7,572 nt of DNA from an uncultured Robiginitomaculum sp. (GTDB lineage: Bacteria; Pseudomonadota; Alphaproteobacteria; Caulobacterales; Maricaulaceae), in the NCBI GenBank assembly GCA_938003555.1, contig CALKXN010000373.1, forward strand, positions 1 through 7,572. The letters are read 5' to 3'. Positions 1 to 6,558 of the stretch are shown piece by piece (positions within the stretch are counted from its first letter, which is position 1; every line of letters begins with the position of its first letter). The notes under the pieces were generated by a model. The model worked only from the letters and a program-made list of their open reading frames with translations, was not told the origin of the DNA and ran no database searches. Made by a program: the position numbers and the translations under genes.

Positions 1-337
1 CTATATCGTCAAAGATGAATGCATCAAATGTAAGCATATGGACTGCGTCGAAGTCTGCCCCGTAGACTGCTTCTATGAAGGCGAGAACATGCTCGTCATT
101 CACCCTGATGAATGTATTGATTGCGGCGTCTGTGAGCCGGAATGCCCCGTGGATGCCATCCGCCCCGATACCGAAGACGAAGATGATGGCAAATGGCTCG
201 CCATTAATTCAAAATATGCAGAGATCTGGCCCAATATTACGGTCATTGGCACAGTCCCGGCCGACGCAGAGAAATATGCCGACGAAAAAGGCAAGTTCGA
301 GAAATATTTCAGCGAAAAGCCCGGCAAAGGCGATTAA
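1..337 (+). CDS. fdxA: FdxA, seven-iron (3Fe-4S/4Fe-4S) ferredoxin, 5' end cut by window
   Basis: Small soluble cytoplasmic electron carrier. The reading frame is already open at base 2 (YIVKDEC...), so only about the first two codons are missing; 111 residues are visible, the usual size of this family. All nine cysteines of the Azotobacter FdI type are present: a first cluster motif C-x2-C-x4-C-x3-C-P-x2-C and a second C-x2-C-x2-C-x3-C-P. By family knowledge, the second, fourth and later cysteines divide between one [3Fe-4S] and one [4Fe-4S] cluster. The C-terminal half has the typical acidic stretch and 'EIWPNIT' segment. The downstream neighbour is carD, an arrangement commonly seen in alphaproteobacteria. 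The ATG at base 38 is internal and not the start, because the conserved first cysteine motif lies upstream of it. The specific redox partner cannot be read from the sequence. Confidence 0.95.
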   Translation, partial: YIVKDECIKCKHMDCVEVCPVDCFYEGENMLVIHPDECIDCGVCEPECPVDAIRPDTEDEDDGKWLAINSKYAEIWPNITVIGTVPADAEKYADEKGKFEKYFSEKPGKGD

Positions 338-388
338 ATCGCGCATTTACGCTAAACATGCACAAAGACTGGATTTTTGGCCTTTTTT

Positions 389-412
389 GTGATATGACAA
401 ATCTAATATCAC
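389..412. promoter_or_regulatory. Inverted repeat GTGATAT-N10-ATATCAC
   Basis: A perfect 7-bp inverted repeat with a 10-base spacer lies between fdxA and carD. It has the half-site and spacing geometry of a dimeric helix-turn-helix operator, but could also be a weak hairpin in the fdxA 3' UTR. The sequence shows only the symmetry; no binding protein is implied. Confidence 0.3.
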
Positions 413-414
413 GT

Positions 415-449
415 AACGCGGGTCTTTATCAGGCTCGCGTTTCTTGTGT
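415..449 (+). terminator. Probable intrinsic terminator of fdxA
   Basis: Bases 415-425 and 431-441 can form an 11-bp stem, with two G-U wobble pairs, around a 5-base loop (TTATC). It is followed by a T-rich stretch (TTTCTTGTGT). It lies about 80 bases after the fdxA stop and separates fdxA from carD. The interrupted T-tract makes it less certain than the other terminators in the window. Confidence 0.5.
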
Positions 450-462
450 CATAAAGCTTGAA

Positions 463-485
463 AAGCGCGAAATTTAACAGCGCTT
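463..485. promoter_or_regulatory. Inverted repeat AAGCGC-N11-GCGCTT upstream of carD
   Basis: A 6-bp perfect inverted repeat with an 11-base AT-rich spacer lies 18 bases before the carD start codon, just after a TTGAAA hexamer at 458-463 that could be a -35 element. No convincing -10 is seen at the expected distance. It may be an operator for carD or a leader hairpin next to its ribosome binding site (AGGA, 494-497). Confidence 0.3.
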
Positions 486-503
486 AAAAATATAGGATCC
501 GTC

Positions 504-1109
504 ATGGCTACGAAAAAGACCAGAAAAAAGAAGATCAAAAATGTAAGTTTCAAAGTGGGCGAATTTATTGTCTATCCGGCGCATGGCGTAGGTAAAGTGA
601 CCTCGATTGACCAAGAAGTCATTGCGGGCTTTGATATTGAAGTTTACGTTGTCTTGTTCGAACAAGACAAAATGACATTGCGGGTTCCGACAGCCAAAGC
701 GGCAACCTCCGGCATGCGCGCTCTGTCGAATGACCTTATTCTCAAAGATGCCTTTACGACCCTGCGGGGCCGTGCACGTATTAAACGCACAATGTGGAGT
801 CGCCGCGCTCAGGAATATGAAGCGAAAATCAATTCCGGCGATCTTGTTTTGCTTTCCGAAGTCGTGCGCGACCTTCACCGCACGGATGATCAACCCGATC
901 AGTCTTATTCTGAGCGTCAACTCTATGAAAATGCGATTGACCGCATGGTTCGCGAAGTTGCAGCGATTAAAAAGGCCACGCGCTCTGCGGCAATGGAAGA
1001 CATCATCGAGACTTTAACCTTGGCCCGCAAAAAAGCAGCGGCCAAAGCCGCAGCGAAGGCCGAAGCCGAAGCAGATAATGACGATGAAACGGATGAAGCG
1101 GCCGCGTAG
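504..1109 (+). CDS. carD: CarD/CdnL-family RNA polymerase-binding transcription regulator
   Basis: Predicted cytoplasmic transcription factor of 201 residues that binds the RNA polymerase beta subunit and stabilises the promoter open complex (family knowledge). A lysine-rich N-terminus (residues 3-12) precedes the RNAP-interacting Tudor-like domain at about 15-75, with the hallmark 'VGEFIVYPAHGVGKV' strand. A helical DNA-binding domain follows (about 80-172); Trp98 in 'TMWSRRAQEY' matches the conserved tryptophan that wedges at the upstream edge of the transcription bubble. The C-terminus is an Ala/Lys-rich helix (about 174-186) running into an acidic tail (187-198), typical of alphaproteobacterial members. 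The start is supported by AGGA six bases before the ATG. The gene stands alone between the fdxA terminator and a strong terminator at 1131-1157, so it is probably monocistronic. Confidence 0.93.
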   Translation: MATKKTRKKKIKNVSFKVGEFIVYPAHGVGKVTSIDQEVIAGFDIEVYVVLFEQDKMTLRVPTAKAATSGMRALSNDLILKDAFTTLRGRARIKRTMWSRRAQEYEAKINSGDLVLLSEVVRDLHRTDDQPDQSYSERQLYENAIDRMVREVAAIKKATRSAAMEDIIETLTLARKKAAAKAAAKAEAEADNDDETDEAAA

Positions 1110-1130
1110 CCCGCTTTCAAAATTAACTTC

Positions 1131-1157
1131 AAAAACCCCGTATCATACGGGGTTTTT
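1131..1157. terminator. Strong bidirectional intrinsic terminator between carD and the SNase-fold gene
   Basis: Perfect stem AAAAACCCCGTA / TACGGGGTTTTT (12 bp) around a TCA loop. It has a T-run on the plus strand (TTTTTCTTTG) and one on the minus strand (TTTTTGAAG). It lies 21 bases after the carD stop and 13 bases beyond the stop of the convergent minus-strand gene, so it can serve both. Confidence 0.9.
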
Positions 1158-1170
1158 CTTTGCGCGGTGG

Positions 1171-1986
1171 CTAATCCAGAACTTCAAGCCGATCAGGATC
1201 TGTCAAAAATATTGCCGGGCCATTTTGGAGCTCTATCCAGCCGCGTACGCGCACGCGCGCGCCCTCAAGCGATAAGGGATCAATCTTGGCGGACTTAAAC
1301 GCCTTCTTACCCTCTTTGGTCAGAGACACTGTAAAGTCAGTTTTGTAATCACTCCCGAAATTAAGATAAATTGTCCCGCGCACATTGGCCGTGGATGTTA
1401 TGATACCCTCAACAATTTGAAAGCTATCAACGTCTTGAGCCAGCGGGTTGGGATCAGGCTTGCGGATCGCATAATAAGGAAGCCCCCACATGCCGCGGCC
1501 TGCCTCTCGCGCCTCTTGCTCTGCTTTATAAAGCCGGGCCGTATCTTGGTCTGTGTCCGGCCATGGATAGACTCGCGCAAGGCCTTGGCGCACCATATCT
1601 TCTTGCACCCAAATATCGGTCTGACCATCGGGACTAAGGATAAAAACCTGCGCCAGCGCGCGGTCATAGCGATCACGCTGTTGTCCACCATAACGCAGTT
1701 CAATGCGGCGCTTTTTCGTTAGGGCAATCAGCGCAGCTTTGGCTTCATAACCCAGTGGCCAATCTTTGACATGCTCGCGCCCCAAGGACAGTTTGGGCGC
1801 CTGTATACCGGCAAGACGCACCTTAAGCCCGCTCTCAAGAAAGAGAGTATCCCCATCAACAATTTTTGACGCCTTACCACGTTCCCCAACGACTAAATTT
1901 GGCGCCGCAAGTCCCGCAGTCGACAGCGCCGCAACAGCCGCAAGCGTTGTCAGTGATAAGCGTTTCAATGTCCAGCGTAGTCCCAT
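1171..1986 (-). CDS. Exported staphylococcal-nuclease-fold (SNase-like) protein with altered active site
   Basis: A 271-residue predicted periplasmic protein. A signal peptide occupies residues 1-28 (KRLSLTTLAAVAALSTAGLAA). The SNase OB-fold spans about 37-170: 'IVDGDTLFL' supplies Asp44 and Asp46 (D19/D21 of S. aureus nuclease), Arg57 aligns with R35, and 'DRYDRALAQ' supplies Tyr107/Arg109 (Y85/R87). In the key loop, however, canonical 'DTPE' is 'QAPK' (residues 62-65), so the Ca2+ ligand D40 and the general-base glutamate E43 are Gln and Lys. This variant is familiar in alphaproteobacterial homologues, so classical Ca2+-dependent nuclease activity is doubtful. A second beta-rich, probably OB-like domain follows at about 188-270 (YLNFG, VRVRGW, NGPAI). 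The ATG at 1986 is preferred over the in-frame TTG at 1992; neither has a strong Shine-Dalgarno. It ends at the shared terminator with carD. Confidence 0.88.
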   Translation of the reverse strand: MGLRWTLKRLSLTTLAAVAALSTAGLAAPNLVVGERGKASKIVDGDTLFLESGLKVRLAGIQAPKLSLGREHVKDWPLGYEAKAALIALTKKRRIELRYGGQQRDRYDRALAQVFILSPDGQTDIWVQEDMVRQGLARVYPWPDTDQDTARLYKAEQEAREAGRGMWGLPYYAIRKPDPNPLAQDVDSFQIVEGIITSTANVRGTIYLNFGSDYKTDFTVSLTKEGKKAFKSAKIDPLSLEGARVRVRGWIELQNGPAIFLTDPDRLEVLD

Positions 1987-2027
1987 GAGCAACTTATTGC
2001 CTATGGGCCGCGCAGAGTCGAATCGTT

Positions 2028-2055
2028 ATGATAAATTGAAAATAGTAAACTTCAC
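2028..2055 (-). promoter_or_regulatory. Weak candidate promoter for the SNase-fold gene
   Basis: On the minus strand, TATCAT (2028-2033; 5 of 6 matches to the -10 consensus) lies 16 bases from GTGAAG (2050-2055; 3 of 6 matches to the -35). It is about 42 bases upstream of the ATG. The -35 half overlaps the first of two palindromes at 2050-2063, which would suit regulation there. Assigned by hexamer match only. Confidence 0.3.
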
Positions 2056-2094
2056 ATCTGAAGACATCCTCGGACTCACCTTCAATATGAAGGT
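2050..2094. promoter_or_regulatory. Tandem operator-like palindromes CTTCA-N4-TGAAG and ACCTTCA-N3-TGAAGGT
   Basis: Two inverted repeats share the same half-site CTTCA/TGAAG. The first is at 2050-2063 (5-bp arms, spacer CATC) and the second at 2078-2094 (7-bp arms, spacer ATA). Their centres are about 29.5 bp apart, close to three helical turns. They lie 64-108 bases upstream of the SNase-fold gene start and about 190-230 bases upstream of the AspH-type gene, inside the divergent intergenic region. The pairing of similar sites suggests binding of a dimeric regulator; the regulator is unknown. Confidence 0.45.
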
Positions 2095-2210
2095 CGACAA
2101 CGATACCGCGCATATTTGTTTGTGTTCTTGATAGCCCTCTCCACACAGAAGACTCTCGACACAATACAATATACGAATATCAAAATTTTCCTTTGTAGGT
2201 CTCACCTGAC

Positions 2211-2238
2211 TTGATAGCTTGCGTCCCACACACATAAT
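2211..2238 (+). promoter_or_regulatory. Sigma70-like promoter for the AspH-type gene
   Basis: TTGATA (2211-2216; 5 of 6) and CATAAT (2233-2238; 5 of 6) are separated by 16 bases. Transcription would start near 2245, leaving a leader of about 35 bases containing the AAAGGA ribosome binding site. It is the best promoter match noticed in the window. Confidence 0.5.
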
Positions 2239-2263
2239 TTAGTCATTGGTCTTTGCACCAGCG

Positions 2264-2269
2264 AAAGGA
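2264..2269 (+). promoter_or_regulatory. Ribosome binding site fixing the AspH-type gene start
   Basis: AAAGGA lies 10 bases before the ATG at 2280. It decides against the in-frame TTG at 2253, which would place this site inside the coding region. Confidence 0.65.
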
Positions 2270-2279
2270 ATCCAACGTC

Positions 2280-3404
2280 ATGCAACACGACATAACTCAA
2301 CTTGTCGCCAGTCAAATCTCTTCTGGAAAAATGCAAAAGGCTTTGGAGATGATGACATCATATATTGAAAACAACCCCGCTACGGATAACCACTACACTA
2401 TATTGGCGATAATATATCAGAGGCTCTCAAATATTGAGAAACAAATTGAAAGCGCGAAAATCGCTTTAAATAAAAATCCGAAAAACATTAAGGCAAATTT
2501 TTTACTCGCAGACGGGCTTACACGTCAGTCTAAATTTATTGACGCCCTCAAAGCTTATCAAAAAGGGATGGGATTTGCTGTAAAGACAACCCCTCAGTCG
2601 TCAAATTTACGCCAAGACATGCATTATGTTCAAACATTAATTCCAGAGTTAATGTCAAAAATTGAACAAGAAGTTAGAGGAGAACTCTCCCGCGAAAATC
2701 TTGATAGTCAGTCAGACCGTTTCTCCGAGTCACTGGATATTATGTTTGGCCACAAAAAGCCTTATATGCAGGAACCTAAACAATTTTATTTTCCAGGTCT
2801 CGCCCAAAAACCGATATTTGATACGTCCGAATTTTCATTTATTGAACATTTAAGGACGGATTTTGACTCGATCAAAACTGAAGCTCTGTCTATTCTTAAA
2901 GATCCAACTCACTTTAGTCCCTATTTGGAAAGTCGAGATGATGTATCCAATAACGAACATATAGAAATGTTGGATAATCCGAATTGGAGCGCGTTTTATC
3001 TCATCAAAGATGGGGTGAAGATCGAAGACAATATTCGAAAATGCCCTAAAACTATGGCGGCTCTATCGCATGCTCCACTGTGCGACATTCAAACGCGGTC
3101 TCCATCTATATTGTTCTCATGGCTAAAACCGGGCGCGCATATCCCTCCCCACACAGGTATGCTCAACACCCGCTTGATTTGCCATTTTCCAATTATCATT
3201 CCTAAGAGTTGCTCAATAAGGGTTGGAAATGTAACGCATAATTGGGTGGCTGGGGAAACATTTATTTTCGACGATACGATTGAGCACGAGGCTTGGAACA
3301 AAAGCACAGAGGACCGGTTGGTGCTAATCTTTGACATCTGGCGTCCAGATATAACCCAAGCAGAGATAAATGCAGTCAGAAAATTAATCGAAATAGGTGT
3401 GTGA
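2280..3404 (+). CDS. TPR-domain aspartyl/asparaginyl beta-hydroxylase (AspH-type 2-oxoglutarate/Fe(II) oxygenase)
   Basis: A 374-residue protein with no signal peptide, presumably cytoplasmic. Residues about 5-100 form two to three TPR-like helical hairpins (for example 'HYTILAIIYQRLSN', 'ANFLLADGLTRQSKFIDAL'), then a linker, then the catalytic double-stranded beta-helix domain (about 165-357, beginning near 'YFPGL'). The two-histidine iron site of the AspH family is visible: His291 in 'PPHTG' (human H679) and His336 in 'DDTIEHEAWN' (human H725). Arg298 in 'NTRL' and Arg346 in 'EDRLVLIFD' match 2-oxoglutarate-contacting arginines (R688, R735). As in eukaryotic AspH, no carboxylate ligand follows the first histidine. 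Family chemistry is hydroxylation of Asp/Asn side chains using O2 and 2-oxoglutarate; the substrate here is unknown. The gene is AT-rich with frequent ATA and AGA/AGG codons, unlike fdxA and carD. It converges on a TonB receptor gene, a neighbourhood often seen for this family in alpha- and gammaproteobacteria. Confidence 0.9.
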   Translation: MQHDITQLVASQISSGKMQKALEMMTSYIENNPATDNHYTILAIIYQRLSNIEKQIESAKIALNKNPKNIKANFLLADGLTRQSKFIDALKAYQKGMGFAVKTTPQSSNLRQDMHYVQTLIPELMSKIEQEVRGELSRENLDSQSDRFSESLDIMFGHKKPYMQEPKQFYFPGLAQKPIFDTSEFSFIEHLRTDFDSIKTEALSILKDPTHFSPYLESRDDVSNNEHIEMLDNPNWSAFYLIKDGVKIEDNIRKCPKTMAALSHAPLCDIQTRSPSILFSWLKPGAHIPPHTGMLNTRLICHFPIIIPKSCSIRVGNVTHNWVAGETFIFDDTIEHEAWNKSTEDRLVLIFDIWRPDITQAEINAVRKLIEIGV

Positions 3405-3426
3405 ATACACTTCCATAAATAGTTAC

Positions 3427-3453
3427 AAAAAAGGCGAGCCAGAGGCTCGCCTT
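3427..3453. terminator. Intrinsic terminator shared by the convergent AspH-type and TBDR genes
   Basis: Perfect 10-bp stem AAGGCGAGCC / GGCTCGCCTT (3431-3440, 3444-3453) around an AGA loop. On the minus strand it is followed by six T residues (TTTTTTGT), so it is a good terminator for the TBDR, whose stop is 23 bases away. On the plus strand the stem is followed only by TTAAAAATTT, so termination of the AspH-type transcript is probably weaker. Confidence 0.85.
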
Positions 3454-3476
3454 AAAAATTTAGCTGTACGGGTGAC

Positions 3477-6410
3477 CTAGAAGTCTAAAGTCGCACGCGC
3501 AAAGAGGTAGCGACCAAGTGAATCATACACTTGTGGGAATGTGTTACCATTACCAAAACCTGCGCCAACTGAAGAACTTAGAGGTGGCTCGCTATCAAGA
3601 ACATTGTTCACGCCAAAACGAAGAGTAACATCTTCGATGCCGCGGTAAGTTGCCGCCACGTCAAAGAAACTCGTCGCATCGAGCTTACCATCTGGGAAGC
3701 CTTCGCCTAGACCGTCAAAGCCTTTTACACCGTCAAAATAACGCCATGTACCAGTAATATCAGTATCATAGTTCGTAGACCATGTTGCGCTAGTAATATG
3801 ACGCCATTCTGGGTTTGGAGTGCCACAGTCATCAGCGTAGAAGCCAACACAATCAAATGACTCTTCACCAGGAAGAGGCTCTGTTTCTAGAGACTCTAAC
3901 CATGTACCAACAAAATTAAGTCTCATATCACCTAAAGAGTTTGGCATTTCAAAGCTGTAGTTCACATTCAGATCAACACCTGATGTAGCTAATGAACCTG
4001 TGTTAACGTTTGTCGCTGTGACAAAACCGTTAGCATTTACCCATAGAGAGCCACTGTTTGGATCACGATTAACAAGTGAACAGAAGAACTCATCACCAGT
4101 TTCAGCACAATTTTCAATAGCGAGTAGCGGAGGAACCGTACCCACAAAGTCCTGAACTTCAATATCAAAGTAATCTACGGAAACCGTAAGACCTTCAACA
4201 AACTGATCAAGCGTAAGAACCGCACCTAGAGTAATCGTATCTGATGTCTCTGGGTCAAGCTCTGTGTTACCACCAAAGAAGGCATTATACTGGCCGGCTG
4301 GGTTAGCAGTAATGTTACCATATTGACCAGGAAGTACGCCGGTTCGTGCACATTGCTCTGCTGTTAAAGAAGGAGTTGCACCTGAACATGGGTCGCCGCC
4401 CGCAATATCGAACAAACCAATTGATTGAGCACTGAAAAGTTCAATCGCGTTTGGAACACGTACAGCACGTTGATATTGACCACGTAAACGCGCCCAAGAT
4501 GTTGGCTGATAGATAAGACCCGCAGCGTAGCTGTCTGCACCGCCTGAAAGTGAGTTATCAGCATAACGGTAAGCACCATTAAATGTTAACTCTTCAATAC
4601 CAGGAACGCCATCAATAAGAGGAAGCTGGATTTCACCAAAAACCTCATATGAGTCGTATTCACCAGCAAGACCAATTGATGGCCCGCCTTGACCAGCAAG
4701 GTCGCCTGTTGTGAAGGCATTATCTGTGCGAAGCTCATAGTCATCAGATTTATATTCTAAACCAAGAACAATTTGAGCGCCTGAATCTGTTCCAGGGACT
4801 TGGAAACCGTGATCCGTTAAATCACCAGCGATAGTCGCCAGTAATACTTGCTGCTCATAATTACCATCTTGGAAGCCAGAACCCTGAACATAGCTTAGAG
4901 CCTCATCAGTAACGCCGCCAATTGCAAACCAGTTAATCGGCACACATGTAGGGTCGTTTACCAAGTCTGTGCGACAAGTTGGATTGCCATTCGCATCTGC
5001 CGTCGCATATAGAGCGTTTTGAGCACGTGAAACAGAAATCTCGTTCAGATAGTTCTCTGACAAGTGAACATTCGAGTAAGACGCAGATACGTCATATTCA
5101 AAGCCTTCGATCAAACGGAAGTCACCACGCATACCACCAACAAAGCGATGATTAGTGTGACGCAGGTCATCCTGACGCGGATCACCTTCGACATTACGAC
5201 GACCAAATGTTAGTGGCGCAACGTTAAACTCGTTGAAGCGCTCTAGCTCACCAGCATTAAATGTTGACGGGTCACAAATTGCTGCACGCTGTCCATCTGA
5301 TAAGAATGGGTTGTCACAAGACACTTCGTTCGTGACGAAGAAGTTACCGGAAAATGCGATCTGAGCTACAGAGCGGTCATCCATATACATAAAGTCAAGA
5401 TAAGCTTCGTCTTTATCTGTTACATCATAACTTGCGAAAACACCCGCGGTCCAGCGCTCATCAGGGCGTTGGAAATAGTTCGTTGGATTGAAGTTAAATG
5501 TATCAGCACCAAAGTCGACATTACGGAATTCATTTGGGTTATTTTCGTCAAGTGTGAAGAAATAACGCGAGAAGGATGGATCAGTGAACGTTCCAGTCGG
5601 GGTTGTAAAAGAGCCGACGCAGCTAAAGTCGCCGCTTGTTCCGCCGCCAAAAGCACAACCAGAGTAGTCTCTGTCCGCTTGAACGACAGCGTCGACATTA
5701 CGATATCCGACATAACCCGTGATATTACCACGATCGCCGTCAAAATCAGTGCCCAAAATAAGTGTTGCGTCTTGAGCAAAACCGTCGATCTGGTTACCTG
5801 TTCTGGAAGAAGTTAAATTTCCAGAGTCGCCTAGAAGTTGCTGAATGCCGGAATTATCATTGTTATGCTGATAAGCACTTGCATTGATGTCCAAACGCAT
5901 GCCGTTAAATTCACGGTCCATAACAAAGTTTACAACACCAGCGACAGCATCAGAACCATAAACCGCGGCAGAACCACCAGTTTGAATATCAACAGTCTTG
6001 ATAAGAGCTGCAGGAATTTGGTTCAAATCAGGAGCAACGTTCAGTACTGAACCTGGGCCCATACGACGTCCATCCAGAAGAACTAGAGTACGAGAAGCAC
6101 CAAGACCACGTAAGTTAACTGTCGCAGTACCTGTTGCGCCGTTACTAACTGCGGATCCTTGTCCAGCAAAAACTTGTGGTAGCTCATTAACAAGATCTTC
6201 TACGCGGGTAACACCACGAACAGCAAAGTCTTCTTTGCTAACTGATGTAACTGGGCTAGATGCCACAAGATTTTTTTGTTTAATACGAGTACCTGTAACG
6301 ACGATTTCGTCGTCAACAGCTTGAGCCATAGTCGGTGCAGCGGCAAAGCCGATCACTGCAGATGACAACAATGTTGTCAGCGCCAGACGCTTTTTGTTGA
6401 GATTAGTCAC
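3477..6410 (-). CDS. TonB-dependent outer-membrane receptor
   Basis: A complete 977-residue outer-membrane active transporter. The signal peptide is residues 1-31 (cleavage after 'MAQA'), followed by a TonB box 'DEIVVTG' (34-40). The plug domain lies at about 48-165 with 'NLRGLGASRTLVLLDGRRM' and 'GGSAAVYGSDAVAGVVNFVM'. The rest is a 22-strand-type beta barrel with the common motif 'NTELDPETSDTITLG' (715-729) and a terminal aromatic residue 'ATLDF', as needed for BAM-dependent insertion. There is no STN domain, so no transmembrane signalling to an anti-sigma factor is expected. Twelve cysteines occur as six close pairs (252/264, 365/379, 479/489, 675/687, 768/777, 854/862), probably disulfides in outer loops. 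The start is GTG, backed by AAGGGG eight bases upstream; the next Met (28) would destroy the signal peptide. Codons favour CGT, GGT and GTT, suggesting high expression. The ligand (siderophore, glycan, peptide or cobalamin) cannot be deduced. Confidence 0.95.
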   Translation of the reverse strand: MTNLNKKRLALTTLLSSAVIGFAAAPTMAQAVDDEIVVTGTRIKQKNLVASSPVTSVSKEDFAVRGVTRVEDLVNELPQVFAGQGSAVSNGATGTATVNLRGLGASRTLVLLDGRRMGPGSVLNVAPDLNQIPAALIKTVDIQTGGSAAVYGSDAVAGVVNFVMDREFNGMRLDINASAYQHNNDNSGIQQLLGDSGNLTSSRTGNQIDGFAQDATLILGTDFDGDRGNITGYVGYRNVDAVVQADRDYSGCAFGGGTSGDFSCVGSFTTPTGTFTDPSFSRYFFTLDENNPNEFRNVDFGADTFNFNPTNYFQRPDERWTAGVFASYDVTDKDEAYLDFMYMDDRSVAQIAFSGNFFVTNEVSCDNPFLSDGQRAAICDPSTFNAGELERFNEFNVAPLTFGRRNVEGDPRQDDLRHTNHRFVGGMRGDFRLIEGFEYDVSASYSNVHLSENYLNEISVSRAQNALYATADANGNPTCRTDLVNDPTCVPINWFAIGGVTDEALSYVQGSGFQDGNYEQQVLLATIAGDLTDHGFQVPGTDSGAQIVLGLEYKSDDYELRTDNAFTTGDLAGQGGPSIGLAGEYDSYEVFGEIQLPLIDGVPGIEELTFNGAYRYADNSLSGGADSYAAGLIYQPTSWARLRGQYQRAVRVPNAIELFSAQSIGLFDIAGGDPCSGATPSLTAEQCARTGVLPGQYGNITANPAGQYNAFFGGNTELDPETSDTITLGAVLTLDQFVEGLTVSVDYFDIEVQDFVGTVPPLLAIENCAETGDEFFCSLVNRDPNSGSLWVNANGFVTATNVNTGSLATSGVDLNVNYSFEMPNSLGDMRLNFVGTWLESLETEPLPGEESFDCVGFYADDCGTPNPEWRHITSATWSTNYDTDITGTWRYFDGVKGFDGLGEGFPDGKLDATSFFDVAATYRGIEDVTLRFGVNNVLDSEPPLSSSVGAGFGNGNTFPQVYDSLGRYLFARATLDF

Positions 6411-6418
6411 TATATAAA

Positions 6419-6424
6419 CCCCTT
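6419..6424 (-). promoter_or_regulatory. Ribosome binding site supporting the GTG start of the TBDR
   Basis: AAGGGG on the minus strand lies 8 bases upstream of the GTG at 6410-6408. It makes the GTG start convincing although no ATG is available before the signal peptide. Confidence 0.7.
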
Positions 6425-6441
6425 AATTGGTTTGTGAGTTA

Positions 6442-6464
6442 ACCTATGGGCGTGCCCCATAGGT
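6442..6464. promoter_or_regulatory. Perfect hairpin/palindrome ACCTATGGG-N5-CCCATAGGT in the TBDR leader
   Basis: Nine-bp perfect arms around CGTGC, starting 32 bases upstream of the TBDR start codon and 18 bases from its ribosome binding site. There is no T-run on either side, so it is not an ordinary terminator. It could be an mRNA-stabilising 5' hairpin for an abundant transcript, or an operator. Confidence 0.5.
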
Positions 6465-6558
6465 AGAGTCATGGACCGTATTGAACTTCGGCCATTACAA
6501 CGGGGTTATCCTTGAGGCATATCGGTTTCAACCCTTTTAATGACAGAATGGACATAAT

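Noticed and set aside
474..920. 148-codon minus-strand open frame opposite carD
   Set aside because: It lies antisense to a clear CarD-family gene and its translation has no family features; it is a shadow frame.
2026..2235. 69-codon minus-strand open frame in the intergenic region
   Set aside because: No ribosome binding site, no recognisable domain, and it overlaps the promoter elements of the AspH-type gene and the paired palindromes; it looks like chance openness in AT-rich DNA.
5469..5816. 115-codon plus-strand open frame inside the TBDR gene
   Set aside because: The opposite strand encodes continuous, well-conserved TBDR barrel sequence; the plus frame has no domain features or ribosome binding site.
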